Counted from the first letter of the stretch, positions 1 through 12,200 are shown. The stretch is 64,000 bases of DNA from Paguma larvata (GCA_030068075.1 CM057832.1:78214502-78278501); one strand, 5' to 3'. Notes: generated by a model from the sequence alone, not told the origin. Translations and numbers: made by a program.

Positions 1-1014
1 TTTCTTTCTCTTGCTGATGTGTCAAGTTGGGTTTATATATAACTTTCAGAATAATACTTATTATAATGCATTAAACCAACCCACTAGGGAGCTCATAGAA
101 ATCTAATTGCCCCAGAGGGGAAAAAAGTGAAACCTTAGCTCGCCCAAGGAAAGGCCCCAAATCTCACTGTGCTCTGCCTGTTTCAAGGGTACTGTAACAA
201 TTATTAAGAAGGGGCTAAAGGCAAAAAAATGAACTGAATTGACTGAAACCCAAGAAGGAAGGAGAAAGAGAATGAATTTATGGATGGAGTAGGTGGAGCC
301 AAATAAAGGTCACAGTGCCCTTGAGCAGATAGTTGGACCTAAGGAATTGGGAAGGTTGTTTTGCTGTGTTCTGTTTTTGTTTTTGTTTAATAGGCCAAGA
401 TTGGCTTGGACTGAAGTTAAGTAATCAAATGAGCATTTTTAAAGTAATTTGCTTGGATAGAATATACTGCTGCTAGATATGCAGAAAAAAACCGGGATAA
501 TAATAAGTTGAAAAAGCATGAACCTTAAGAAATTTAGAACTCTCTTAATCATTTTTTGTACTTTCTCTTTCCCATAGGGGTGGCCATAAAGTAAGGGATA
601 TTTTTGTTGTAACATAGAGCAAACATGCATTTGAGAACTGATCAAAATGAAAAGAAATGAAGTTGCTTAGAATATGTTTTGTTTTCTTAGAATATGCTTT
701 TAAAATGCATCTCTGTTAAGTAATGTAATAGCTAATGGGACAAAGTTTTAACAGTGGAAAAATACAGAACTGCTTTGAAGGCTGTGTACTATTTATACAA
801 AATAACAGAATCTGACAGTGCATGAAAAACGCATCTTCACATAGGCAGAAGAGACAACTTTAACATAAATTGCTAGACAAACTTCTTTTTAGAAGTTATC
901 AGTGAAAAGTAAATCTGGGGATGTTACCTGCGTTAAAGTAACTGTGCTCAAAATAGCTTGGTCGGTAATCTGATTTTAGCATTAAAATTTAAACATTAGG
1001 TCTGATCTCAGGTT
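1..1014. other. Non-coding sequence, no gene recognised
   Basis: AT-rich sequence with no repeat family that I can name and no convincing exon. A T/G-rich low-complexity patch lies near 365-390. The 68-codon frame on the minus strand near 439-645 shows no domain and looks like chance. Confidence 0.6.
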
Positions 1015-1125
1015 AAATTATATTATGCAGTTATATATTATAATTATTTATTTAATAATAAAATAATTATATGTATGTGTACATATATTTATATGTATGT
1101 ATGTTTATACATATACATAAGCTTT
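1015..1125. repeat. AT-rich low-complexity tract
   Basis: Runs of TATA, ATTATTTA and ATGT-type words (for example 'tatgtatgtatgt') make an A/T-dominated tract with several short self-complementary stretches. It is simple-sequence DNA without coding content. Confidence 0.75.
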
Positions 1126-1232
1126 TTGACCCACCAAGTTTTTGGTGTTATGAATTTGATAGCAACATTAAAATGTCAGCATAAGCTACTCAACTATTTA
1201 GATGTCTAAATAGTTTAAGAATCACAGACAGG

Positions 1233-1380
1233 GAGTGGTGCCTAGGTGGCTCAGTTGGTTAAGTGTCTGACTTTGATTTAGGTCATGATCTCATGATTGA
1301 GTCTGCTTCCGGTTCTGGACCTCCCTCTCTCTTTGCCCCTCCCCTGTTCATGCTCTGTCTCTTTCTCTCAAAAAAAAAAA
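1233..1380 (+). mobile_element. SINEC (carnivore tRNA-derived SINE), short copy
   Basis: The head 'ggtgcctaggtggctcag' carries the tRNA-derived A box. A C/T-rich tract and an A tail of about 12 follow. It is flanked by an imperfect target duplication, atcacagacagg (1221-1232) and atcgctgacagg (1381-1392). Part of the middle is missing compared with full-length copies in this window. The internal Pol III promoter is ancestral and activity is not implied. Confidence 0.93.
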
Positions 1381-1621
1381 ATCGCTGACAGGGGTGGCTA
1401 TTTGGCACAAACAGCTGTTGTAACTTCTGTATGCTATTTCCTTAGAGAAATGAGGTAAGAGATGGCTTGGTGAAGGGGAAATTTCTACCGAAGAACCACA
1501 GGCTTACCAAGAGCATCAATCAAGTAGATGGAGGTGGACTGTGAGGTAGAGATAGAACTTGGAGTTTAGCGGGGAGATAGGTACATGATGTGATCATTCC
1601 TGTGATGAAAGGGTATGGTAC

Positions 1622-1808
1622 GGGGTGCCTGGGTGGCTCAGTTGGGTATCCAACTCTTGATTTCAGCTTAGGTCATGATCCCAGGGTCGTGGCATCAAAT
1701 CCTGTTTCAGTGCAGACTGAGCATGGAACCTGCTTGGGATTCTCTCTCTCTGTCTCTCTCTCTGCCCCTCCACCCCACTTGCAGTTGCTCTCTCTAAAAT
1801 AAAATAAA
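1622..1808 (+). mobile_element. SINEC, plus strand
   Basis: The head 'ggggtgcctgggtggctcag', the body 'gaacctgcttgggattctc', a TC-rich tract and an AAAATAAAATAAAAT tail are in order. The target duplication is gtatggtac (1613-1621) and gtgtggtac (1811-1819). The overlapping open frames on both strands are SINE sequence, not genes. Confidence 0.94.
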
Positions 1809-1819
1809 ATGTGTGGTAC

Positions 1820-2609
1820 AACAGAGCTAAGGAGTCAGGGAGGCTGTTCGCAGATGATGCGACGTTCGAGCTAGTCCAGAGGATGGGCTTGCTAGTAGAT
1901 AGAGGGGCAGTGACCCATGGGGAGGTGACCTGGCAGCGCCCCGCCTGTATGATGTCGGTGCAGCTGAGTGCACACTGGCCCAACTGAAACTCTTCCCATC
2001 TGCATCTCTTTGTTTGAGAATATCCTCTAGCAGCTGAAGGCCTGTGTGGCAGGATGGAAGTGCTGTGAATGTCACCCTCCCTTCCCAGTAGCCCTCAAAC
2101 AATGACTGACAGGAGTTGGTGTACAAATCCTATGGTTTTTTAGCCTTCAAATGGGATAACTCTGGGAAGCAAGTTCTATACCGTATCCCAAAGCATCTGG
2201 TGATGGAAGCTCTGAGTGCCCATTGTGGTAATTTAGTAACATCCTCATTGTCCTTGCCTCATCAGCCTCAATTTCTGTTTTCCTTCTTTGCTTCCTGGGG
2301 TAACTACCAAACAAATTGCTTGAACTCAAATTCTTGTTGCAGGTTTTGTTTTGGGGGAAGAACCCCACCTCAGATGTTTCAGAACAATTGACCACCATTT
2401 GCAAAGGCATTTTGGAGATACGGCCTGTCAAGAAATTACCTGTCTTGAGAAATAGGAAACAGGAAGTCCAGAGAGACTGATTCCAGGGTCACAAACAGAA
2501 GAGATCCTCTTCTACCTTCTGGACTTGAAAGTTAGTGTTCTTGACTTGACTGTTAGCAACATTTGAAAATTTTTAATACAATGGAAGTAATGACTAAGAC
2601 AGGAACACT
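1820..2609. other. Non-coding sequence, no gene recognised
   Basis: Slightly higher GC at 1850-2110, then ordinary sequence. Open frames of 90-99 codons exist on both strands over the same bases and show no domain, so I treat them as chance. Confidence 0.5.
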
Positions 2610-3251
2610 TTGGTTGAGATAAAATCCTTTCTTCTCAGTGTTGAAGACATTCCCATATTGTATAGTGGTGTTTTCAATGACATATTTCATAGACAAGGAG
2701 CTTGGTTATATTAAAGACCAAGTGAATAGAATTTCAGAAACAATAAAAACACAGCAAGTTTAGTACAAGGTATTACAAGTGCTATTATAGAAGCAGCTTT
2801 ATTTCATAAGAAATCAAAAGGCCATTGCCAAAGTTGTGGGGATTTTGCAAGACAGCAACTATCCAAATTACAAACATGAGTGGAAGTTGTATGTAAAAAA
2901 TGTTATCACCCTATGAAATGTAATAAATTTATCGTAACTGGTAGTAACACTATTAATTCCATTGTTCGAGGCCTTGGAGATATACTTCAAACATTGTCAT
3001 ATTTTGCTACAGATCCAGACAATCAGATGTGCATGTAACCTCATTAACTCAGAATATTCTAGGTTTGTGTTTGAAAAGCCCCTATAACTTAATAAATAAT
3101 GTATTGAGAAAAGCATAACTTGTAACTCAAAGATGAATTAGGGAAGATCTACTTTGAAACTGCCAGTAAAAAAAGTAGAATCACTGTCAAAGGACAGTGT
3201 TACAGCCATCCTCAAAATCAAAAACCAAATGTTCACCACTTATTAGAATAA
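2610..3251 (+). pseudogene. Decayed coding remnant with zinc-ribbon-like Cys pattern, parent unknown
   Basis: In the frame beginning at 2730, about 102 codons run to a TAA at 3036 with a single internal TGA at 2877. This frame has C-x2-C at 2826-2837 (GHCQSCG) and C-x2-C at 2892-2903 (VCKKCYHP), 18 residues apart, the layout of a zinc ribbon. Upstream (about 2637-2750) a different frame reads without stops into FIDKELGYIKDQVNRISETI, so a frameshift near 2750 would join them. Downstream, 3129-3248 is open again in the 2730 frame (starting KDELGKIYFETASKK), after several stops. One stop, a frameshift and a residual Cys pattern suggest an old retrocopy or a transposon-derived gene. I do not recognise the parent protein and see no poly(A) tail or target duplication. 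Chance remains possible, and no function should be assumed. Confidence 0.35.
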
Positions 3252-3639
3252 TTTGGAACATTAAATCCATCATCTATAGAAATTTTAGTACTTTTTTTGC
3301 ATTTATGTTAAGTGCTGAAAATGTAAGTTGTACAAGAATATCAGAAGCTCAGTCAACTAGATGCTACTTAGATCTTGGAAGCCAAGTGCATTGATAATTT
3401 TAATTGTAATAATTTAATATTGTAAGAACCTTCCAACAGTTGAGCCATCTACATTTTTGGCAGAAATTGTATTTTTACATGTAAAGTTAAACACATCACA
3501 TTCAATGTACTTGATTTTGGTTCTTGTAAATATAAAGAGGTAAAACCAGGATTCACATAATCTTTATATTTTAACATGCATGAAAACATGACAAGTGAAT
3601 TGGACCTACTTCTGAGGATAGAGACTAATTAAATATGAA

Positions 3640-3930
3640 TATGCTATAGCCCACCTCAAGCACACACCTTCCGAACCGCTCGGATATCCCCAGACAGAGC
3701 CAGTTGCTTTATTGCTCTGCTAAAATCACAGCTCGTTTATGCTGTGCTTTTCACTGTGATGTATTTATGCAGTATGTTAATATACAGTATTTTCCTCTGT
3801 AAGCACATGTATAACTCAACTGTTAGACACTAGTCCTGCCTATCTTTACCTTTGATACTTGTATCTCAAGGCTTGGCACGTAGAAGCCCAGCAAATGTTT
3901 ACGTGGGTGGATGGATGGATGAAATGTTAA
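3640..3930 (+). repeat. L2 LINE 3' end
   Basis: The 3' part 'ggcttggcacgtagaagccc' then 'agcaaatgttt' and GGATGGATGGATGA resembles the L2 terminus ('gtgcctggcacatagtaggt...aataaatgtttgttgaatgaatg'). The upstream 250 bases fit the preceding L2 3' region more weakly. Confidence 0.65.
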
Positions 3931-4204
3931 TTTAGAGCAACCATTGAGGAAAGTTATAGGCCTATTGGTTTTAAAGGTACCATGACCTTAAAATAAAGTA
4001 AGTAGTAAAGTAATAAAGTAGTTCCAGACATTATTCTAGGATGGGACAAAGGACCAAACTTGGGGAGATATCAGCATGCTGTATTAAGGGAAGTGAGGGA
4101 GAGAAGGGGTTGAAGTGGAGCAAGTTAGAATAAAGAAGCTAAGTAAAGTAAGCTCTATTTTCAAATACTTCACCATTTCCTTCGTAAACAAAAGGCCATG
4201 TAGA

Positions 4205-4345
4205 GCAGACACTTAAAACACTGGAGACGAATTGCTTGGGTTACAATCCTGTCTCTGCCATTTCCTGGGTGTGTGGCTTGGAGGAGGCTAGCTTTTTCTG
4301 TCCTTCAGTCTCCATCCATGATTTGCTCCATAGGGCTGTTGACAC
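4205..4345 (+). repeat. MIR SINE fragment
   Basis: 'cttgggttacaatcctgtc' and 'ctctgccatttcctgggtgtg' match the MIR core (gggttcgaatcccggctctgccacttactagctgtg), followed by diverged 'tccttcagtctcc' and 'ctccatagggctgttg'. Confidence 0.75.
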
Positions 4346-4354
4346 TACACTATA

Positions 4355-4735
4355 AAGCTGCCAGTAACAGAAAACCTATTAAATAATAATGGTATCTAAT
4401 TACCTTGTGTAACTAGAAATCTTGGAGTTAACAGATTCTAGATTGGCTCAACAGCTCAGGATATGAGGCCGCTGGGCTACCACGTCTGTCTGCAACTCAT
4501 GGTTTCAAGGTGATTGCTATGATGCCAGGCATCTCCTCCTCAAATGACAGCATCACAATGGTGGGGGAACAAGTATAGGGAGCAGTGAGCAGCTTGACAA
4601 GGTGGCTACCAGACAACTTGGTTCTTTTTCATTTTTCAGGAAGGGAAGTCTTTCCCCCAATCCCCACATTATTTCTTCCCCTTTTTCGACCAGAATTGAT
4701 GGTAAGTGAGTCTTAGAAAACAAGTACTTGATTCT
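4355..4735 (+). repeat. Ancient interspersed repeat, family uncertain
   Basis: It begins with 'ccagtaacagaaaacc' and continues into sequence resembling two other stretches in this window (about 35600-35990 and 50680-51100). I cannot name the family with confidence. A splice-like pair lies inside it: acceptor 'ttctttttcatttttcag' ending at 4639 and donor 'gtaagt' at 4702. Confidence 0.35.
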
Positions 4736-5874
4736 TAGCCTTTATAGCTGAGGGACAAGTAAGAAAGAGGTGGTGAATGGCAGCTGGGGCATCAGCCAAG
4801 AGTATATTTGTCACTGTTGTCACAAGGATTATTACTGCTTCATACCATGCCTCACACAGAGTTGATATTGTTATCAAATACTTCATATTTGATAAGTATT
4901 ACTATTATTACTGTGACTACATTGAACTGCACCCAAGACAAATATTTCAATAAAAGTTAAGGTTTTCTGTGGTAAAATGGGTGACTTCTGACCACTTAAT
5001 TTTTTTTTAAATAAATGATTTACAAACTACAAGCTACTAATACCCTTTAAGTATTCTCTCCATTTTCACCTTTTCTTTATTCTACCCTCACTCTGTTTTC
5101 TTGCCGATTCTCAGCCAAGAGAAGTAGTTTATACCTGTTTTCAGGACTGAAATGTAAACAGTGGAATGGAGATTTCTGTTCTAATTGTTTTTAATATATC
5201 CTCAGGAATTAAAGTTGAATTGTACTCCAGAGCTCCACAGCTTATAAAATTTTAATGGTAGAAAACCTCTTGAGACAATACCTTGCCACATGGCCATTTC
5301 TATGTGACCTCTTCAGCTAACGGGAAAATTCTAATATGCTGTTGCCTTCAATTTAATCTTGGAGAACATCACTTATTTCAGTTATAACATGAGTTGTGGT
5401 GAGAGCAGACAGCATTTGGGGAAGATAAAATAGCATGTATTCAGGGAATCAAGTAAGAACACCAAAGAGGCAAACAAAATGAAAATCTGCGAAGGAGAGA
5501 AGGATGAAAGTAATAAAATCTACGGGAGACCCCTTTGAATGTACTAATCACAAGACTTTATGTTATATAAGTTCTATGCCAGTATAACCTGCCAAGTTAG
5601 GAGCTTTGAGGAATAGTATTTTTCTTGTTTGTAAATGGAAAAACAAGTAAACACATTTAGAAATCAATTTTTATATTGGAGCAAGCAGAAATGTACATGA
5701 CTTTGAAATGTAGGTCATTAATATATTGAAGGGAGCAGAGGACCAACTAGAGAAAACAGAGACTCTCCCCCAGGGAAATCAGATGACTTCCACCTAATAG
5801 ATAGTTGAAATATTAGAAAAATGGAACTGTAACCCAGCTCTATTTTTTGTTTACATATTATAATCTTTTATTTT
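4736..5874. other. Non-coding sequence, no gene recognised
   Basis: AT-rich, with no nameable repeat and no exon with both splice sites. I see nothing specific in it. Confidence 0.5.
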
Positions 5875-5970
5875 TTAAAATAGCTTTTCTGAGCCACAAC
5901 TTGGAATAAAATTCATCCATTTGAAGCCTACAATTCAGTGGTTGCTTCTATTACTTTTAATTAAACTGAG
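5875..5970 (-). repeat. Old L1M LINE fragment
   Basis: 'aaaattcatccatttgaagc' and 'ctacaattcagtggttgc' match the widespread L1M motif (aaattcacccatttaaagtgtacaattcagtggtt), which reads antisense to the LINE. Confidence 0.65.
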
Positions 5971-5994
5971 AAAACATTAAAAAAAGAATGCGTA

Positions 5995-6220
5995 GTGGGG
6001 GGCCTAGGTGGCTCTGTTGGTTGAACACCTGATTCTTGGTTTTGGCTCAGGTCATGATCTCATGGTTCGTGGGTTCGATCCCCATGTCAGGCTTTGTACT
6101 GATGGTGTGGAGCCTGCTTGAGATCCTCTCTCTCTCCCCCTTTCTTTCTGTCCCTTCCCTGCTTGCTCTTTCTCCCCCCCCTCTTTCTCTCTCTCTCTCT
6201 CTCTCTCTCTGTTTCTCTTG
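5995..6220 (+). mobile_element. SINEC with expanded (TC)n tract
   Basis: The head 'ggcctaggtggctctgttgg' is followed by a B-box-like 'gggttcgatcc', the body 'gtggagcctgcttgagatcc' and a long pyrimidine tract at about 6128-6211 that ends in a pure CT microsatellite. The A tail has been replaced or lost. The 73-codon open frame here is SINE-derived. Confidence 0.92.
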
Positions 6221-6574
6221 GCATGGAAAGTGTCAATTTCTAATTAGAAACTTATGAAAATACTGAAAAACCAATTGGAGGGCATTTTTTTCATTTAAAA
6301 CCTGAAAGCAGGTTAAAAGTGGTATTTACACACTACATTGGTCTCTATGCCCTGAGTTTGAGCATCCTTAGTGTTTCCAAAGGATCCACCTACCTAGAAA
6401 CAGAAACGTACCAGATTTTGTCTTCAGATGCTGAGGTGAAAATATAAACAAAAAGAGAGCATGCTGGGTAGAGAGAGAAGCTAAGGAGACCTTTGATGTG
6501 GAACCAGGTGTGTGAGTTTGAGAATGGAGGTTTTGATGCCCTGTTTCCTTTCTACTTTTTCTTGATTTCTATTA

Positions 6575-7018
6575 TGGTAGTCTCCCCCACCCCTTTATGC
6601 ATGGTTTTGCTTTCTTGAGGTTTCAGTTACTGTGGTTTGTGGTCAACTGCTGCCTGGAAGTAGATGATCTTCCTTCCACCATAGTGTCAGTAACCTCAAG
6701 CTCTGTCACAGTGTCTGTCAGGCACCTGACTTTATCTCATCATGTAGTCATTTTGTCATGTAGTACATCATCACAGGAAGGATGCGTACGGTACATAAGA
6801 TTGTTTGAGAGAGACCACATTCATACAGTGTTTATTATAGCATATTAGAACTATTATTTTTTATTAATCTCTTCCTGTGACTAATTTATAAATTTATCAT
6901 AGGTATGTATGTATAGCAACAAACATAGTCTATGTAGGGTTTAGTGCTGTCCTTGGTTTCAGTGTCCCCAGGGGGGTGGATTTTGGAATGAATCCTCAAT
7001 GAATAAGGGAGGACTACC
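6575..7018 (+). mobile_element. Tigger-type (TcMar) non-autonomous DNA transposon
   Basis: The two ends are degenerate inverted repeats. The left 'ggtagtctcccccacccctt' and the right 'gaataagggaggactacc' correspond to the Tigger/MER2-class terminus (cagtagtcccccttatc). Just inside are 'ggttttgctttc' plus 'gtttcagttactgtggttt' on the left and 'ccttggtttcagtgtcccc' on the right, as in that class. No transposase frame survives. The 83-codon frame at 6597-6848 is within the element and is not a gene. Confidence 0.82.
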
Positions 7019-8560
7019 CTACTTCCTCTTTGCAAAGTTCCATTGTCTATTTCTACTTGCAAAAGATACTTAAAAGTGTATTTAAATTCCTTAAATAGTA
7101 GAACAATGTTGCTTTCCTAAAAGTAATGCATGAAATGTATCATCTAAGCCTAAAGCCTCCTTTTGGATGTTTTGCACAACTTTTGAATCTTCTGCATACA
7201 AGACCTTTAGTGACCTATCAAAATAAGGAGCTGATGAGAATTATAGCCCAAAGTCATGTGCTATTTCATGTGAAAAATAGAAATAAGAGAAGAGCCATCT
7301 TTTTTCAAAAATTAAAAAGTTAAAATAATTGGAATTGCTCAGCCATTTTTCCTAAATTTGTTGACACAATTGCCAAATACATGGTCTATAATCCCACTTA
7401 TGAAACTTCAAAACTCACTTATCATCCTTCATGTTAGTAATACTCAGACCAGCTTGTCTTAAGTATTTACTAAAGTATTTAATCTGTTCACTTGATATTT
7501 ATTAGACTATTAGATTTTATTTGATATTCTTGGTGTACAGAGGAGAAGCTATCTTAAATGTAATAGATTTTTGCCTTAATCTGAAACTATGAAAACGGTG
7601 ACACTTAATCTTTATTTCTTTGAAGCAATATCCTTTTCCTCTTGTCTCTTTTGGGTGAATTTCAGTACTTTTGTATTAGTTTCAAGAATTAGTCACAACA
7701 TAAACAATAACTTTTTGCATTATAAAGCACATGCTTGGAGCATTATTTGGTTTCACCTCTCTAAGAAAATTTTACCTTTGAGTCTAGAGATTAAAGAAAG
7801 ATCCATGAAAAACGTGAATTACTACTATTTGTTTTCCTTTCTCTAGTTGTGCCCACTCTGATCCATTGTTTACATGGGCACTAGAATCATTTTCTGAAAT
7901 GGAATCCCTACCCGATTTACTCCCACACTTCGGAACCTCATGACTTCCCTGACCCCATCCACTGCAGGGATACCTTTCAAGAATCTTAGTTCAAACCATC
8001 ATCTTCCACCCCAGGCCATACAAAACTACTTCCTGTCTTCAAAAGGTTACCATGGGCCCTCACCTTCCTTGCCTTTATCAGAGCTGTTCTGACTATTCAA
8101 CTACAGTGCGTTTCTATGGCTAAATTTACACAAATATTGTGCTCCCAGTAATAGCTTAGAAATTGCATATCTTCCTGTGCTCCAGCCTGAAACCACCCCG
8201 ATACTCCCTTTCCTGTGCTCCTTTTAGCATTTTCTGCATATCCTGATCTAGACCTGGATTAAAGAGCAAAGCTGGGAGCACCTACTGGCTTCTGTCATAT
8301 AATGGACATTTGAGTATCATTGTACATACCATAATACTCCTGGAAATGTCCTAAGGAGGAGGATAATACATTTAATACATTTATTAGAATTTCTCTCTAG
8401 GAGACTGAAGTATACAATTTAGAAGAACTGATTGAAAAGTAAGTAGGGTTGAAGAGTAAAAATCCTCAGGAAATAAGTTGCAATCAAATGATGGTCCTAA
8501 CTACAAACTATCTTCTCAGGTAGATGGGTGTGGGTACCTCTGATACTTATTTTGTAATGT
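7019..8560. other. Non-coding sequence; weak L2-like part at 7850-8290
   Basis: 7019-7850 is AT-rich without a nameable repeat. 7850-8290 ('cactagaatcattttctgaaatgg', 'cctcatgacttccctgacc') loosely resembles internal L2 3' sequence but is too diverged to be sure. No exon is supported. Confidence 0.4.
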
Positions 8561-8710
8561 GTTTTTGTTTGTTTTTTGAGAGAGAGAGTGTGAGTGGACA
8601 AGGGGCAGAGAGGAGCCCAGAGTAGGGCTCGATTTCACAAACTGTGAGATCGTGACCTGAGCTGAAATCGGGCTTGTGGTACTTAACCGACTGAGCCACC
8701 CAGGTTCCCT
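8561..8710 (-). mobile_element. SINEC, minus strand
   Basis: Read on the minus strand it has the head 'ggctcagtcggttaagtacc', then 'gctcaggtcacgatctcaca', a reduced body and a short GAGA-complement tract with a T/G-rich (A-tail) end at 8561-8577. The middle of the standard body is deleted. The 87-codon minus frame is SINE-derived. Confidence 0.92.
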
Positions 8711-8899
8711 GTAACACTTTTATGTTACTAGATGGAGTGCCCATATTTGATGACAGAACTGAATGACTTAGGGCAGTAGAGGAGAGGCTGATCTGGCAAT
8801 CTTTAATCACTCCTCCAAAGAAAAATTTAAAGGATTAACCCTTCTTAAGCCAGTAACTAAAGAATTTGTGGTTTTAGCTTGTCTTGAAGTCTCTGCCCA

Positions 8900-9075
8900 A
8901 TCTTGCTTTTCTTCTGGTACTTATTATGCTATGTGAACTTCTTGTTTCTCAAGCAATGTGTTTATGTGTTCTATCATTGTGTGGATTATATTTTAATCTC
9001 TTTCATCCTTAGAAACTGGCACAGTGTTAGACAAATAGCAGACATTCAGAAGGAGTTGGTTAGATGAATCAATCT
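8900..9075 (+). repeat. L2 LINE 3' fragment
   Basis: 'actggcacagtgttagacaa' then 'atagcagacattcagaa' and 'gttagatgaatcaat' follow the order of the L2 terminus (gcacagtgcctggcacatagtaggtgctcaataaatgtttgttgaatgaatg). Confidence 0.6.
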
Positions 9076-11699
9076 GTCCAGTTAGTGCACTCAGTGTTAA
9101 TTAAATCACTTTTAAATGTCTCCATAAATGTTCAAAAATCTTAAATCTGTGATGAAGTGGGATCAAACAAGTTCTAGGCCTAGAAAAATATGCTTGTGTA
9201 ATTCCTCAGCAAATAATATTTGTATTCTATGTTTATAGGCTTTGACACATTACTATTTCACTCTACTGAGAAAAATAAAATAGATCTAAAATTTGCTGAT
9301 GTATTTTTTTTTTGCCTGAAGATAACCATATGTTGAGGTATATCTGGCCCAGATGTTTCACAGCATAAACTCCTGTAGGATGCAGAAGTCTCCGTTTATA
9401 TCCCTGTTTCCATGTGGCTCTAGAGATGAATTTAGACTTGAAGGCTGCCCTGTTATAGGAACAGTAAATACTAGTGGTTTATTTGGAATACACTGAAAAT
9501 GGTTGGAAACAACACTGGAAGGCATTAATCTTAAAATCGCAAGTGTTAGCTCTTGAAAGACCTCACCAGAGTATCAACATTACTCTTATTCTATCCTGTC
9601 ATCCTGAGGTCCAGGGGAGTGAGGTGCCCTGACAATGTTCACGCTGACACTTCACACTACACATGGAAGAAAATCCATCTCCCTTGGCCTCCATACTACC
9701 TACTCCCATTCTAGGTAATCCTGTCTCCATGGCTTCTGCCTCTCACCCTTCTCTCTGCCCTACCCCCTCAAAGAGAACTGGAGGTAACAGATGGCAGGAT
9801 TTGTGTGAGGAGGGGATTAGGGAGGGGAAGAGTGGCTGAGAATTTGCTGTCCAGTGTACGGACAAGATGCAAACAGAAGATACTTTCTGAGTCCAAAAAT
9901 AAGTTTTGACTCTGGATGAATGCTTGAGGAATCACTCATGACATTCAAGGATGCTGAAGATGATGATCATAATTCCAGAATGTTGAAGTGTAGGTAAGTA
10001 TGTGCTTGTAAGGTGTATTCATGAGGAGTTCTTTTTGTTGGCTCTTCTTTGTGTGCTGGCCTCTTGCTTGTCTTTACTATTGTGAGGGTTTAGTGAGTTT
10101 TCAAATTGGATTTTCCACTAAATGGTTTGGTGCCTAGTTGACAGCTCTAAGAAACAGAAGTTCTCTATTTTCTGTCTACCAGTCCAGAGAGCTTAGTTCA
10201 ATGTATTGGCTCTGATCTTCAGAGTCTCTGGTGACTTAGATTCCTTTATTCAGTGGCTGGCCAGTAAGATGGCATTCAATTCACTCACTGCTTCTTCCTG
10301 TGAGTCTCATGGCAAAGATCACTGCCACACTGAATGCTGCAGGATTGCATCTACCAGATACTGAGATGACAGCATTCCAAAGCAGCTGGATTCTTTCCTC
10401 TTTGGAGATAGTGTTCGTAAGAAAGAAAAAGCCCTTAATAATATTTGAAAATATGAAGCAACAGGCCTCATTTAGAACAGATTGCCGATTATATCATGGA
10501 TCCCTGTATTCACAGTTGCTGTTGAAGGAATTTTATCACACCATTTGGATGGGACTATAATAAAAAGAGTAATAGAGTATTGCAGTTTGGTTAAGTATCA
10601 GCAAGGAGATTTTAGTCAAAATATTTAAAATAAAATGAAAGGGAGAGCTTTTGAGATAGGCACACACGTGCACAGACTTTCATAGTAGACAAAATAATGA
10701 GGTCAGGAAGGAAGGGGAATAGGGCCAAGATGGAGGTGGGAGTTCTGATGCAACGGCTGTAACAATATATAGAAACAGATGTTGATCTGAGCATGAATCG
10801 ACAGTGGCCTTTCTTGAGCATAATATTGACAGTGAGAGCTACAAAAGAAATGACTGCTATATTTGAATGCGTAAATGTTAAAAACTTTGTTTTAACTAAC
10901 AAAACAAAGTTAAGAGGCAAATAGAAAATTATAAAAATACTAGCAACTCCTATGACAATACTCTTAGTACAAGAGAGCTACTTTGAATTCATAGGAAAAA
11001 TAAAACACTAACTTAAGAAGAAGCGATTTACTAGAAGAATTACAAATGGCTACAGGAAAAATGGAACTTTATAAGTTACCAAATAAATGCACGATATTTC
11101 TTTTTCTGTGATCAATTTGGCCAAAAGTTAATTTAAATTAATGATATGACTAGTTTTGTCAATGATTTAGTAATAGGGACATTTTTTACATATTGCTGAG
11201 GGGCATGTAAGATGGATAGCAATTTTGAAGTACCTATCAAGAGCCTGAAAAAAACATTCATGACTTATGAGCCAATTATCGCTCATCCTAAAATGTATCT
11301 TAAGGAAATAATCAGAGATGTGCATAAAAATGTATAATCGTATTATTTATAATAATAAAAATGGAAGCAGGCTGATTATCTTGCAGTGAAAAACCCACAG
11401 AATTCTGTATAATCAGATAATACTGCATCTTCTAACATATTTAGTAACATGGAGATGAGTTCATGAGATAATCTTACTAAGCTATAGGTAACTAAAGCCC
11501 AATTCCTAAAATACTTGATAAATTTTCAAAAATCACATCCATAGTTATATGGGTAATGGAATTATAGGTAATTTTTATTTCTTTATATTTTTGGGACTTC
11601 TCAGAATTTTTTATATTGAATGATTGCTCTTTCACAATCAGAAAAAACAACCCGTAAATAGATTTTCCCAAGGATTCTTACCTATAGAAAATTCACAAA
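9076..11699. other. Non-coding sequence, no gene recognised
   Basis: Long AT-rich stretch without a repeat I can name. A consensus-grade splice donor (tag|gtaagtatg) occurs at 9994 but no convincing acceptor precedes it. The frames of 86-102 codons near 10300-10920 show no domain. Confidence 0.5.
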
Positions 11700-11960
11700 T
11701 TTTGACTGTATAGTTTGATGAATTGCAGCAATTACTTATAGTTCAGTAACTGCCCCTGCACCTAGGATACAAAACAATTTCATCACCCTAAAAAGTTCCT
11801 CATGTCCCTCTGCAGTCAGCTCCATCCCCCAAATATCCCTGGCAACCACTTCTCTGCTTTTTGTCACTGTTTTGTCGTCTCTAGAGTCTGTTATGATTTT
11901 GAGATGTGTCCATTCTGCCGTATATGCTGTATTTTTTGTCCTAAAGAGCATAGTTTGAAT
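11700..11960 (-). repeat. Old L1M LINE fragment
   Basis: 'tttcatcaccctaaaaagtt', 'ccctctgcagtcagctccat' and 'ccctggcaaccacttctctgc' match the antisense of the L1M 3' region ('catcaccccagaaagttccctc...cagtcaatacc...ggtaaccactattctgac'). The same module recurs near 38250. Confidence 0.7.
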
Positions 11961-12024
11961 ATTCAGTGTGTGGTTCACTCTAAAAATTAACTCTGGAGTG
12001 GGGAGGCAGGCCATGGGCATAATG

Positions 12025-12200
12025 AAAAGAATGAGATACTGAGCCAGGAGACCTTAGCCAAGTCATTACATTTTCTGATTCTGCGTTTGCTCATCTGCAA
12101 AATGAGGTTAATAATAACACCTTCCTTAGCCATGCTTCAACATCATTGTGGGTAACAAACCATAATATGCCTGTTAAACCACTTTGTGAGGCATGAGCCT
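12025..12200 (+). repeat. MIR SINE
   Basis: 'ccttagccaagtcattacat' followed by 'ctcatctgcaaaatgaggtt' and 'aataataacaccttcctta' is the MIR core and 3' half. Confidence 0.78.

Noticed and set aside
9951..9999. Exon ending at the consensus donor at 9994
   Set aside because: No acceptor with a pyrimidine tract lies within a reasonable distance upstream. One perfect donor in 64 kb is expected by chance.
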